This document shows, piece after piece, positions 1 through 13,900 of a stretch of 64,000 bases of DNA. The position numbers and the translations under genes were made by a program. The stretch's first letter is position 1, and each line of letters begins with the position of its first letter. The notes under the pieces are model-generated. The model made no database searches, was not told the DNA's origin, and saw only the letters and a list, made by a program, of their open reading frames with translations. The stretch is from Flaccisagitta enflata (taxonomy: Eukaryota > Chaetognatha > Sagittoidea > Aphragmophora). The stretch covers positions 13,206,001-13,270,000 of the forward strand of contig OZ231126.1 in assembly GCA_965153355.1 (NCBI GenBank), given 5' to 3'.

Positions 1-426
1 TCTATGTGTTGCCTTGTAAAACGTGGAGAAAACTTCCATAGGATTATAAGAGGATCATTTGCTCACTTATACAAAAATCTAAATGTTTACTATAACTATA
101 CACTCATCGATACAAGCTTGTAATTATATGTAAAAAGTCATGCTATTAACTTAGTGAGACCAGTCTCTGACACTGAATTACAATCAACGAAACCATCATC
201 TCGTCTAGAAATAGAATGATCGAAATCAGGCCCCATTTTCTCCATTTTCAACCCACAGTAAAGAATCTAAGATTTTAATGTCTTTTGTTTCTGATTCATG
301 GCCAAAACATTTTGAAAGAAAATACCATCAAATTGGATTTCACGGTGAAGAGAGATGGGTGACAAAGTGTCATCGTCATCGTCGTTGTCATCGTCGTCAT
401 CGTTGTCATCTTCATCACCATCGTCA

Positions 427-618
<192 letters not shown>

Positions 619-854
619 CTCCGTTTGTCGTTGTTAGTAGTCCTTGCGTCTTTCTTTGATGTTATCGCAGGTGAATTTCCCATCGGCTGTCCTTGTCAAA
701 CAATGACCCAATTTCTCGATGTGATGAATTTCGGCCAAATCTTCCATTCGGGCTCCAATACCTGGACAATGAATCGAAGACACGAACGAATGAAGCTAAC
801 GTATTTTGGTCCCTTATTACCATGACAACATCAACAACAACAACAACATCAAAC

Positions 855-1143
855 CTTCGTGATCGTAATCTTCGTCTTCCGGCGCTGTGATTGGCTGTTC
901 CGACCACCAATGAAAACACTCCGTTTTTTCACTCCCGATTTCAGCGCTTCCTTTTACTTCCTCACTTCCTCCGCCATTCGTGTATTTTGCTGCGCCATTC
1001 CTGACCTCGTTCCCGGCTTTCCCCGCGCCCATTTTGGCGTTATTTCCGGTTTTGACGTTGGATTTGACGTTGGCGCCACCAGATTGGGCGTCACTTTTGA
1101 CGCTGCCGTCGCTGTTAAGGTCGGTCTGGACGGCGCCAATCGA
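855..1143 (-). CDS. Candidate internal exon, copy A (unrecognised protein)
   Basis: A 289-base open stretch on the minus strand reads as ordinary protein, rich in Gly, Ser, Asn and Glu, ending in an acidic segment with PEDEDYDHEG just before the donor. Its 3' edge is AAG followed by GTTTGA here and by the better donor GTTAGT in copy B. A possible acceptor is CCCAATCAG at the 5' edge. There is no start codon in frame near the 5' edge, so it would be an internal exon. Between the copies I count eight base changes, of which six alter the amino acid, so no purifying selection is visible. It may be a fast-evolving exon, a decayed exon, or a chance open stretch in CpG-rich DNA. I do not recognise a domain. 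Confidence 0.35.
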
Positions 1144-1496
1144 CTGATTGGGTTTGGGTTCGATTCGACATCAATGATTGAGTTGATTTTTTTTATGTTC
1201 GAGACTAACGTAAGGTTTACACAAATAAGAACACTTGCATTCGAAATGCCAACTGCCAACCTCTTGCGATTTGTAAGGCGAACGATGGGTTAAGACAAAC
1301 GAACAATGTATGCCTACAAAGCATAAACCTTTTACAATCGGTATGGCAATATGTTGTAACACGCAAAGCAAAAACCTTTTGCGACTTGTAAGGCGATGGT
1401 ACCGCTTTGGGCAATTTGTCTGTGAGATTTCTTCCGTTTGGACGACCCAAATTATCAAAAGTCAAAATCGGGAAAGCAGACTTCGGACCGATGATT

Positions 1497-1850
1497 GGGC
1501 ACACTTGACAAATGCCTACGAAGAAGAAGACAATGAGGGGGCTAGGGGGATGATTGGTCACACTTGAACAATGCCTTCAATGAAAAAGAAGAAGACAATG
1601 AAGGGAGTGGGTGATAATAGGACACACTTGACAAATGTCCACGAAGAAGAAGACAATGAGGGGGGTGGGGGGGGGGGGTGATTGGACACACTTGACAAAT
1701 GCCTACGAAGAAGAAGACAGTGAGGGGGGTGGGGAAATGATCGGACACACTTGACAAATGCCTATGAAGAAGAAGACATTGAGGGGGGTGGGGGGATGAC
1801 TGCACACACTTGACAAATTCCTTCAATGAAGGGGGGGAAGTGAACAAAAA
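1497..1850 (+). repeat. G-rich minisatellite, ~62-bp unit, about 6 units
   Basis: The unit runs CACACTTGACAAATGCC, then (GAA)n-like, then CAATGAGGGGGGTGGGGGG and a TGAT spacer. About six units are present here and about eight in copy B (47,788-48,257), so the array has gained or lost units since the copies split. Each unit ends in a G-run block that could form a G-quadruplex. Confidence 0.85.
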
Positions 1851-2197
1851 GTAGGTAAGGAGGATTGTTGGAGATGAGGATCGGGGGTGGCCGGTGGGTG
1901 GGTTAGAGTCGTGTGCACCCGTTCTGCGCGCGAAAAAGCGAAATCACTTGGTCACCTGCTTCGTTAATTCACACACATACCGCTCATTCCGCTCACTCGA
2001 TCCACTGCGCTCCACTTTACTAAGCTTGCTTCGTTCGCTCATTCAGTTCATGGGTTCGCTCTCTCACTTCACTGTAATCTTGATAAACGGGAATGAAACT
2101 GTTGTCGTCACTAAAGACACGCCCCTTATCTTGGGTACTGTTTTCGAATTCGGTGATGTCTTTTGTCTTATGGATTTTCTAAGCGGGTTTTTTATTT

Positions 2198-2272
2198 AGG
2201 GGTAGGGTTAGGGTTGGGGGTGGTTTTAGGGTTAGGGTTAGGGTTAGGGCTAGCGTTAGGGCTAGGTTGGCT
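2198..2272 (+). repeat. Interstitial TTAGGG-like repeat
   Basis: Short runs of TTAGGG and variants (TTGGGGG, GCTAGCG) occur here and, nearly identically, at 49,369-49,441 in copy B. This is the vertebrate-type metazoan telomere motif in a non-telomeric position. It is degenerate and only about 75 bp, and it is inherited with the duplicated segment rather than being a chromosome end. Confidence 0.75.
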
Positions 2273-2797
2273 GGGTTTTATACATTTCAACCCGAATATA
2301 CTCGATTTAAAGCTTCGCCCAAGCGGGAAAACCCGAAAGAAACAAAAGATCTGTATCGTCTTATAATTTTTTTCCTTATCTTGTCTTGCCTCTAAGGGTA
2401 TGGTTTTTTAATCAATATTGCTAGTGTCAGTACTTCCACCAGTTCATTAGTAATCTTTGATTGTTACCTTTGTAAGATATTTAGTGTATACTTTATGGTA
2501 TAGGATTGCCCACCCTATGCTAACGAGGTATGCAGTCAAGCTGAAAGTTTTGTAAGGTGAGCTCTTTTATTGATTAGTAAAGGATAGTTGTGAGCAATCT
2601 GGAGTAAACACCATTGAAAGCTTGCAAGGCTTTCATCCTTTGTTAATTGGAGAATTCTGGCCTCCTTTTATAAGGGCAATGTTGTTTCAACTTTCATGAG
2701 TTTACTGGTATTGTGCCCCTGTATCTTACATTGACTTCAATCACTCAACGAGCTCACTTTCATTTGTTAAGGTGCCCTCTCACATCTTATCTTCATC

Positions 2798-2980
2798 TCA
2801 AACAGCAAACTGACCGATGTTTTTCCTTCGCATTTCCGTGGGTAGGAATCCAGGTTCCGGTTGCGTCCGATCTTTTTCTCTTTTTTCTTTCTTTAGCTTC
2901 GTTTTTGCCAGTTTCGTCTCTGCGAAGATTTTTTCCAACTGAGGCTTCATCGTCGCCATCACCCAGTCGGGAACCGGACG
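2798..2980 (-). CDS. Terminal exon candidate, copy A
   Basis: Starts after CCTACTCAG. The frame reads RPVPDWVMATMKPQLEKIFA, a Lys/Glu-rich helix, then PEPGFLPTEMRRKNIGQFAV and TGA. An in-frame TGA lies just upstream of the acceptor, so it must be joined by splicing. Two base differences from copy B give one silent and one Thr/Met change. A possible donor GTCAGT at 2,814 offers an alternative in which this exon is internal. Confidence 0.45.
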   Translation of the reverse strand, partial: RPVPDWVMATMKPQLEKIFAETKLAKTKLKKEKREKDRTQPEPGFLPTEMRRKNIGQFAV

Positions 2981-4169
2981 CTGAGTAGGGAATCACGACC
3001 CAGGCATTCAAATTGTGGAAAAGCGGAAAGCGGCGTTTCTCGGAAATGTTTAATATCCCTTTAATGTTCTCTATATAAAACACATATGCTTCTCGGAAGC
3101 TTGGAAGAATTTGAACCCCTGTCACGACCTTTATGATTATTGACATTCTTGAAAGGAAGTCCTTGTACAATAAGACCAATTAGATATTTGAGTCTGGTTA
3201 ATCATGGTTTTATTGTTTAACTTCCTGAAACATTGTACTAGCCTTCTTCTTATCGCCGCGGCAATGGCCGCAACACCCAAATCTGGAAGCACTACTGCAA
3301 CATGATTCCCGCGAGTGAATACAGCAACAGCGTACTTGTTGCGTAGACTCAACGCTACAATGACAAAGACCACTCAGCTGAACCGCCTTCGGCCTCCTGA
3401 TTGATACAATGTTGTCCGAACTGAGTGGGCAATTGATTGATCAACACGATCATGAACGGAGTTTGTTTTTACATGAAAGAGTTGCTCTTGAATTTCGCGC
3501 GATTGTTTGTCTTCTTCCGTTTCATCATCTTGATCCCGTGACTTGGATTGTTTCTTCTCTTTCTTTCTCCCAGTAGGTCTCTTTTCGGCGTTTTGACCTG
3601 ATAGACGCCAAAAGAAGAGACACTAATTAATATCGGGATTGTGGATGAAACTGCATTAATATGGGGATTGTGGATGAAACGAAAAAGCAAGCGTAGAAAC
3701 GAACGCATAATACCCAAGGAGTCATAAGCCTGAAATGCGCGAAATAAAAGGGACGTTGAGTGGAATGGTGGACACGTGAACGAGGCGCAATCGACCCAAA
3801 AACAAAGAATTTTAAAAACCACTTTCTTGATGGGTCTAAAGATGTACAAAATTGACTAAAGGACGAACAATTCTGAACAATCTTTTTTTTTTTTGCGTGT
3901 AAAGTTGAATACGATTGATTCGAAGATAAACAATTTCACCTCTTTCTCGGTGCGTCTAAGAATGTTCTCAATTGAACAGCTCTTTCTTTATGCGTATTAA
4001 GTTGTATACAATTGACTCAAGAATGAACAATTTCACCTCGTTCACGATGCGTGTAAAGTTGGATTGAGTCCCAAAATCTTTTTGCTGCTTCTCTCTCTTC
4101 CGGTGATGAGGCCTCCGCGCTCAATGGATCGAAATCAACGTAATCCTGATGTGTAACCAAATTAGACAT
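2798..4169 (-). CDS. Predicted spliced gene, copy A, unrecognised charged protein
   Basis: Exons proposed in transcription order: 4,169-4,037, 3,597-3,473, 3,354-3,222 and 2,980-2,798. Exon 1 starts at an ATG, encodes 44 codons and ends CGAG before a GTGAAA donor, in phase 1. Exon 2 follows a pyrimidine-rich tract ending TATCAG and begins in the matching phase, restoring a Gly codon. Exon 3 (Cys-rich, CCCIHSRESCC and GCCGHCRGDKKK) and exon 4 (basic, helix-forming, ending RRKNIGQFAV and a stop) are open in compatible phases, but their exact junctions are uncertain. Exon 1 differs from copy B by six changes, all silent. Minus-strand AATAAA lies near 2,570. I do not recognise the protein (about 190 residues); it has no membrane segment that I can see. 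Confidence 0.5.
3222..3354 (-). CDS. Cys-rich third exon candidate, copy A
   Basis: Follows a plausible acceptor (GTCTTTGTCATTGTAG). The frame contains three Cys clusters (CCC, CC, CC.HC) and then DKKKASTMFQE, followed by a weak donor GTTAAA in phase 0 that matches exon 4. Only one base differs from copy B and it is silent in this frame, while it would change an Arg in the competing frame. Clustered Cys next to Lys could be a palmitoylation or metal site; that is inference only. Confidence 0.4.
3374..3597 (-). CDS. Second exon of the predicted gene, copy A (alternative ends)
   Basis: Acceptor is a pyrimidine-rich stretch ending CTATCAG at 3,598. The frame reads QNAEKRPTGRKKEKKQ, then acidic DQDDETEEDKQ, then REIQEQLFH. 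A donor GTAAAA at 3,472 would end the exon in phase 0. If it is not used the frame runs to a stop at 3,374, giving an alternative C-terminus ending GGRRRFS. Compared with copy B there are about four replacement and three silent changes. Composition suggests a charged, disordered linker. Confidence 0.45.
4037..4169 (-). CDS. First coding exon of the predicted gene, copy A
   Basis: Begins MSNLVTHQDYVDFDPLSAEA and continues SSPEEREAAKRFWDSIQ to HRER, then the donor CGAG/GTGAAA. Six codons differ between copies A and B (Ser2, Asp, Pro, Ala and two Arg codons) and all six changes are silent. Immediately upstream of the ATG the same open frame shows several amino-acid-changing differences. That contrast marks the ATG at 4,169 as the likely start and the upstream sequence as 5' UTR. 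This is the strongest coding evidence in the window. Confidence 0.65.
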
Positions 4170-4636
4170 AATATACGTGGGGAGGGTAGGGGCTTGGGCA
4201 CCGAATAGACGATCCACTGAGAGTTCAGCGGCTGCATCACAGCTCTCGTCCCAGCAAAACGTCACAGGATATTACAAAACAACTTCGTCGAGTTTCTATT
4301 TCCTGTGGGTTAAGAAAAAGCCAACTCACTTCTTTTTGACACCATGTCTTATATCCCAGATCCATGATTTCCAAATCAGCCCCTCGCTGGAAAAAGTATT
4401 TCGGTTTTAGGGGAAACGCACTAAAGGAGAAAAGAATGAGTTCAATTTATTGAAGGTTTTCAGATAGAATTTGAGTGGAGTCGGCACATACGGCATTATG
4501 CAAATTAGGTTGGAACAGCGTAATTGCAAATGGGTCAGTGCTAGTTTTCTTGCGATCGCAAATGAAATCATAGATGGGTATCCGGCCAGCCAATTGGACA
4601 ATGGATATATTAAATGTTCATCTGCTAATAGCAGTG

Positions 4637-4755
4637 CTATGTCAGTCGGTCTGGCCATCAAGCCGTCCGTCTGTCTGTCGCCGTTTGCTTTTTTGGCGTG
4701 TGTGTGCACCTTTTGAATCACTGCCCCTACACACCCGCACGCGACTTCTTATAAG
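4637..4755 (+). mobile_element. Decayed family T remnant
   Basis: Holds CAGTCGGTCTGG, (CCGTCTGT) repeats and a tail-like CACACCCGCACGCGACTT, the cognate half of the AGTCGCG head. The head hairpin itself is no longer recognisable. The equivalent remnant is present in copy B near 52,785-52,900, so it predates the duplication. Confidence 0.4.
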
Positions 4756-4841
4756 TCATGATTACAAGCGTAAACTATTTCTTGGTAGGTTCCTAGGTGG
4801 GTGTCTCGGTCTTTTGTTCAATCTCTGTCTGTCTGTCTGTT

Positions 4842-4978
<137 letters not shown>

Positions 4979-5154
4979 TTCTTTTTTTCTCCCCACCCGT
5001 TTTCGCCTTTAACTTGGCTGGATCACAAATCTCCACTTTGGCTCTGAGGCAGAGAAAGCAAAGAAGGCAAAGATACACGAGTTTGCAAATTGGTCTATTT
5101 CAACGGAAGCTTCTCTTAGCCTTTCTCCCCTCGTTGCTGCGAGAGAAAGAGGAA

Positions 5155-5222
<68 letters not shown>

Positions 5223-5639
5223 AAAAAAACAGAGAGTTTCAGAGACAGACAGAAAAGAAAACAAATTTCAGAGACAGCGAAAGACAGACAGGGAGAGACA
5301 GAAACAGTAAAAAAGAAAAATTTCAGAAACCCCGTTGGAATGCAGTTGGTGAGTATACTCCTAAGTTTATAAACATTAGTTGACTATTTTTGCACTGCTC
5401 AGTCGTTTGGATTTCTCTTTCACAGCATAAGCAGATAAACTTAGTATTTATGCCCCTGCTGCATATCATGGCAGTCCAATCTCAGTTGTCCCATTGAATC
5501 TGCCGCCTAGTGCCTACTGGTGAAACAAATAACATAAGCGAATCTTTCTTTATTTTTGACATAAAAAAGCTGGATACACAGTAATCCTGTTGTGGACAGG
5601 TTGGAAGGACCAGTAACACAAAAACCGCTTGCATTTCAA

Positions 5640-6194
5640 CAAGGCCGGATACACTAGGGTGACTTAAAATATGGTCAAATCCGAATCTCGTCTTCCTTGC
5701 GGGAGAAATGTGACCATTTCCATCATAGATGGTAACTCTAAAATCTGGAGATGATCAGACAAAGTTTACTCATGGCCGCAACCCCACCCCATTCCCATTA
5801 TAAAAGATAGGAAGCTGCAGAGGCCAAAATCCTTCCTGTATATTTTCTATGGGAAATGAGGGGGGGTTGCGGCCATGAGTAAACTTCATTTGATTGCCAC
5901 CAGATTTTAGGGTTATCATCTGTGATGGAAATGGTATCATTTCTCCCGCGAGGGAGACCAGATTCAAATATGACCATATTTTCAGTCACTCTAGGATACA
6001 CGGCCAATACCAGTCGCAAACGGGTGGGCAGGGGCGGAAATGCGTGTTTTCAAACTTTCCAACTCGATCACCACGGACCGACCAACCAACCAACCGACGG
6101 ACGGACGGACGGACGGACGGACAGACGGACGGACGGACGGACGGACGGACGGACGGACGGACAAAAACTCTTAAAGAGTCGCTAGTCCGCGACT
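5640..6194 (-). mobile_element. Family T (AGTCGCG) element carrying a nested MITE, present only in copy A
   Basis: Read on the minus strand: head TAGTCGCG...CGACTCT at 6,194, a (GTCC)n block at about 6,093-6,163, a tail with GGGCCACCC-like and TTTGCGACTGG sequence, and the end GTGTATCCGGCCTTG at 5,640. Copy B has only a short T-run (A-run on plus) at this point, so this is a clean insertion between T residues. Removing the nested MITE leaves about 208 bp, the size of other complete members (for example 15,530-15,742). Confidence 0.85.
5655..5993. mobile_element. Palindromic hAT-like MITE nested in the family T tail
   Basis: Ends TAGGGTGAC and GTCACTCTA, with inverted arms of about 140 bp around a roughly 60-bp centre. 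It is flanked by a perfect 8-bp duplication GGATACAC (5,647-5,654 and 5,994-6,001), which is part of the host element's conserved tail. An 8-bp duplication with TAG-type ends fits hAT-superfamily MITEs. Confidence 0.85.
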
Positions 6195-6499
6195 AAAAAT
6201 GTTACGGATGGACCTAGGGACTCATGGACTTATTGATGGATGAACCAAGTCGTAGAGTCTAAAATAAAACACAATACAGCCTTCTTGATTTTTGCAACAA
6301 ACCAGTAAAAAGCAGACCAATTGTTGGAATGCAAAACAAATTTTCCTATTAAGATCTTTACACAATAACTTGAAGTAGTCACTTGCTGAATAGCAAACTA
6401 GCTGTTTCTACCGAGATCTCTGCAGCATAAGTGGAGGCAGCCACCTACAGGCGGGCAGAGAAAGTGTTTTTAGGATCAAAGGCCATCCGACATTTGCGC

Positions 6500-6502
<3 letters not shown>

Positions 6503-6586
<84 letters not shown>
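6503..6586 (+). repeat. (CT)n microsatellite
   Basis: Uninterrupted CT tract shared with copy B (54,163-54,255), where it is slightly longer. It is followed in both copies by a tandem pair of about 75-bp units with the motif CATAGGCACAGTAATCCA. Confidence 0.9.
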
Positions 6587-6591
<5 letters not shown>

Positions 6592-7018
6592 ACCATTTGT
6601 GCCGAGTTTCGTGCGGCCTCAACATCCATTCAAGTTTTTATCTCAGCGGAAAAGACTTCCAGATAGCACCATTGGGACCATAGGCACAGTAATCCACCGT
6701 TGGGACAATTCTCACAGTGATCCACACCTGTAGAATGATCCACGATTGGGACCATAGGCACAGTAATCCACCGTTGGGACAATTCTCACAGTGATCCACG
6801 ACTGCAGAATGATCAGTTGGTACAATGATCCACTATTGGCATACCACTGCCACCTTTGTCTCAATGTTCAACCGTTGGTACTATTCCAAGGAAATTCACT
6901 TTTGGAATAACCTGCAATTGTGGACACTTGGCAACAATTGCACTGTTAATTAAAACTCACATGGACATTATCATAGCCACAAAATCCTATTGACCTTTGC
7001 TTGGTAAACACCTTTTTT

Positions 7019-7215
7019 AGTCGCGTGCTACACCACTCTAGTCTCTGCACCCCGCTATATCAGCATATTCTTTCCTTATTTGGTCCCCTTTTTACTTTTT
7101 CGGCGTTTTTTAGCTTTTTGAGCTTACTGCTCCTTACCAGATGCCTCGGTCGAATTTCTCCAGAACTGCTCCTGCCCACCTACACTCGACTGGGGAAGCC
7201 GTGTATCCGGCCTTG
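7019..7215 (+). mobile_element. Family T (AGTCGCG) element, copy A
   Basis: Starts after CTTTTTT with AGTCGCGTGCTACACCACT and ends CACTCGACTGGGG...GTGTATCCGGCCTTG. The usual tetranucleotide block is nearly lost here. The orthologous element in copy B starts at 56,185, still has its (GTCG)n block, and has taken several nested family G insertions. Confidence 0.75.
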
Positions 7216-7454
7216 TTCATATTTTATTCGCTCTACTGTCTACAAGGTGTAACTCTAACTCAACAATGTAGACATTCTAACGTCACTCACTAGTTTCAAC
7301 GCTAACTTTGTTTTTTTCACACCACAAGTCTCCTTTCTCCCTCGCCCTTGAGAGACGGAGAAAGTCAAGCTGGAGACTTCCTTTTTTGCTCCGGTGGGCA
7401 GGTTAAAATGGAAAGTGGGCAGGGGAAGAGGAGGAGAGGGAAGAGGAAGATGAG

Positions 7455-8207
<753 letters not shown>

Positions 8208-8368
8208 AAGATGAGGAAGAGGAGGAGGAAGAGAAGGTTGAAATGGAAATTGGGCAGGATAAGATGGAAAGTCCATACGTTTTGTGGAACCAAAGATCTG
8301 CGCCTTAAACGAAACTCATTTGTCTCTCTCACACCAACGGACGTGCTGCTAGCCATTTCTCCTCGCTT

Positions 8369-8369
<1 letters not shown>

Positions 8370-8448
<79 letters not shown>
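8370..8448 (+). repeat. (CT)n microsatellite
   Basis: Roughly 78 bp of CT. In copy B only about 18 bp remain (59,766-59,783), a large length change at an otherwise well matched locus. Confidence 0.9.
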
Positions 8449-8451
<3 letters not shown>

Positions 8452-8876
8452 GTTTCTCCTGCTTTCCTTAAACCATTATCAACACTACCACTAATGCTTT
8501 AACACCACCACCATCATATCAACGGTTTTCCCCTCGTTCCTACTAACCTACCTTACTACAAGCTGATCAACACTAATTCATCGATTTTTTTCAATATTAC
8601 ATTTTTCTGTCAGTATAGTTTTGTATTTAGTGCGAATAGCTTTCTCATTAAAGTTTACTATTATTTCTTTTACTTATATCTGAGGTAAGGCTCATAACCT
8701 TTCACTGACTTCGTAATGGCATCCGTTTATTTTGGCATTTATATTTGTTGATCGGTGATGTCATCATTTTCGGGTGTATCATCTTAGTTTAATCGACCCC
8801 ACTTTTTAATCTGGAAAAGCTACTAAAGGTCCAAAAATGATGTATTCGTGACGATGCACTTATCCCAACGAGTATA

Positions 8877-9713
8877 CCAGTAATGGCGGCTGTCGCCGTG
8901 AGGAAAAAAGTCGTAAGCGTTGTTCACTTTTCATCAAACTTTTGTTTTCAGTCATTGCAACTTTTTATTTGTTAGATCAAATTAAGAGAAATTGTATATA
9001 GTGGTTGCACTGAAAATCAGAGAAAAATAGGACTGAGCCAAATGAGCTAGATGAGCTAAAATATTCAAAATCACTCAACTACACAACCAGCTATGCTTAC
9101 TGATATGCTTTCTTGTATTTGCATGCTTAAATCAAAACATTTATTTACTAATTGGTTTTGAAATAAAAAAAAAGAGCAAGCTAAATGAGCTAAATGAGCT
9201 AGAATATTTAATAACACCCTCACAGATGAGCAGCTCTGCTCACTGACATGCTTTCTTGTATTTGCTTGCTTAAACATCTATCAATATATTTGCTTATTTA
9301 CTGCATTTGAAAAAAAAACTGAGCTAAGTGAGTTAAATGAGCTAAAATGCTCAAAATCACCCTCACACATGAGCAGCTATGCGCATAAACATGTTTTTAT
9401 GTATTTGCATGCTTAACCAAACTTAGATACACTCCTTTATTGATCCTACACAAAATCATAAAAAATCGAAAAAAAATCAATTGGAATTTTTCGTAAATAA
9501 ATCTTTAAAAATTCAAAACGCGAAAAATATTTGTCCCAGAGACTTCTGCTTAGCGCCAAATGAAAGAGAATTATCAAATTTACTTTCCCTATCAATTTCA
9601 GCGGAGGCCTCAATCGCCCTAAGGAGTTCCTAAACTTCCTCATAAGAAAATGAAAACCCTGTTTCTCTCGAATATGTCAAAAAGTCGAAGACTGACTTCG
9701 ACTTTTTTCCCGA
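8877..9713 (+). mobile_element. Copy A-specific insertion with tandem ~150-bp core and terminal hairpin
   Basis: Copy B reads straight across this point (GAGTATATAATTGAGG). The insert starts CCAGTAATGGCGGC and has three tandem units of about 150 bp (about 9,030-9,425) with GAGCTAAATGAGCTA. It ends with a perfect hairpin whose arms are AAAAAGTCGAAG and CTTCGACTTTTT, about 10 bp from the right edge. No terminal inverted repeats are visible and TA flanks it. A 3' hairpin without terminal repeats recalls a non-autonomous Helitron, but the end does not match CTRR clearly. Confidence 0.7.
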
Positions 9714-12450
<2,737 letters not shown>

Positions 12451-12460
12451 GACTTTTTTT

Positions 12461-12880
12461 GGGTAGCGGCCCCAAAGGGTCGATGTCCTGTAAAATACAG
12501 CCGGGAATTTCCAGGCATCTGTCCTTCCATCAGCCCCCCCCCTTAAACTAGTCTGCCCAGGCCTCAAATCTGCCCTCCAGGCTTCCTAATTAGCCCCCTG
12601 TGCCTCAAATCTGCCCTCCAGACATTCAGTCGGCCCTCCAAGCTTAAAATCAACCTTCCAGCCTTCTAATATGCCTTCAGTGGCCTAAATCACTCTTCTA
12701 AGGACTGAAATATGTCCCCTTAGGACGTCTGGAAATGCACCCCTGTGTTTTAAAGGACATTGGTTCTCTGGGGCCACTGCCCTGCTCTTATTCTACTTCT
12801 TTACTGGATCACTCCAAGTCCAAGCAGGGCATCGAGTACCGCTGACCATATACGATCCTTGGATGACTGGTTTCTTTTTA
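12461..12880 (+). mobile_element. Family G element, copy A
   Basis: Begins after T7 with GGGTAGCGGCCCCAAAGGG and CGATGTCCTGTAAAATACAG, continues with a loose minisatellite (CTCAAATCTGCCCTCCAG), and ends with the inverted head (CCCTGTGTTTTAAAGGACAT, GGGGCCACTGCCC) and a tail GCAGGGCATCGAGTACCGCT. The copy B orthologue starts at 62,848 and carries a further nested member. Confidence 0.8.
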
Positions 12881-13370
12881 GTATAAAAATAGGTTATTCC
12901 ACGAATTAAAGTTATCAAAATAACAAAACTTTATAACTTTCAACCCCTTCAAAAGTGAACACAAATGTGTTTTGGTAATCTCATTCATCTCGATACTTAG
13001 GTGGGAATCCGTTAGTTTGAACTGGAAGCAGAAAAGAATGAACGATTTAAGACTTAGCTAATTGGGAGGTGAACGCGAGGAATCGAGGGCGCGTGTGGGT
13101 GGGCAGGGGCACTGGGCAGTGATTTCACTTTCAAGCACACCAACAGACACACCAACAAAGTGAGTTATAGAATCGCGTGAAGTCACTGAATAAAAAACGT
13201 GACAATTTCTGTGAACGATTCATCTTTTGGTCTTTCAATAGGTCAAGCGAGATCTGTGTGTCTTTCTGTCCCTTCAAGCGTTGAAGAAAAAAGATTGAGT
13301 TTCTCGGGAAGGAGATTTTTGGATCTTTCTCTCTAAAAAAGTAATTTCGCTCATTTTCTCATTTTCAGCC
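12881..13370 (+). other. Unique sequence, nothing recognised
   Basis: Moderately AT-rich sequence after the family G element, without long open frames, repeats or splice-flanked frames that I can support. The available copy B sequence ends here, so it is not known whether the duplication continues. Confidence 0.5.
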
Positions 13371-13500
13371 TTTGTTTCAACTTTTGAACTCACCTTCTCT
13401 CACTCACCTCACTGTGTCTCAGCTCCTTTCATCTGACCTCACCAACCATGATTTAACTCACATTTCCTTATCTTACTTTTTTCTTCTTCCAGCTCTTCCT

Positions 13501-13504
13501 CTTC

Positions 13505-13535
<31 letters not shown>

Positions 13536-13649
13536 TTCTTCTTCTTCTTCTTCTTCTTCTTCATCTTCTTCTTCTTCTTCTTCTTCTTCTTCTTCTTCTT
13601 TTTCTTCTTTTCTTCTTCTTCTTCTTCTTCTTCTTCTTCTTCTTCTTCT

Positions 13650-13684
<35 letters not shown>

Positions 13685-13694
13685 TTCGTCTCCT

Positions 13695-13726
<32 letters not shown>

Positions 13727-13868
13727 ATTTTCATCTGCTACTTCTTCTGCTTCTTCATGTTGTTCTTCGTCTCTAAATTGCTCTTGTTCTGCTTTTTCTT
13801 GTTCTTGTTCTTCTTCTTCTTCTTCTTCTTCTTCTTCTTCTTCTTCTTCTTCTTCTTCTTCTTCTTCT

Positions 13869-13900
<32 letters not shown>

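Noticed and set aside
859-1293. Plus-strand 144-codon frame opposite the 855-1,143 exon candidate
   Set aside because: Hydrophobic frame that mirrors the minus-strand frame; splice signals favour the minus strand. It is treated as a shadow.
2198-2272. Chromosome end
   Set aside because: Short, degenerate, flanked by unique sequence and present in both duplicated copies.
4471-4716. Plus-strand frame with LEQRNCKWVSASFLAIANEI, present in both copies
   Set aside because: It runs into a decayed family T element, a minus-strand frame is equally open, and most differences between copies change the protein.
5030-5150. Minus-strand exon after TTTCCTCTTTCTCTCGCAG
   Set aside because: The acceptor AG is not kept in copy B (GCGCAA-like sequence there) and the frame changes, so no gene is called.
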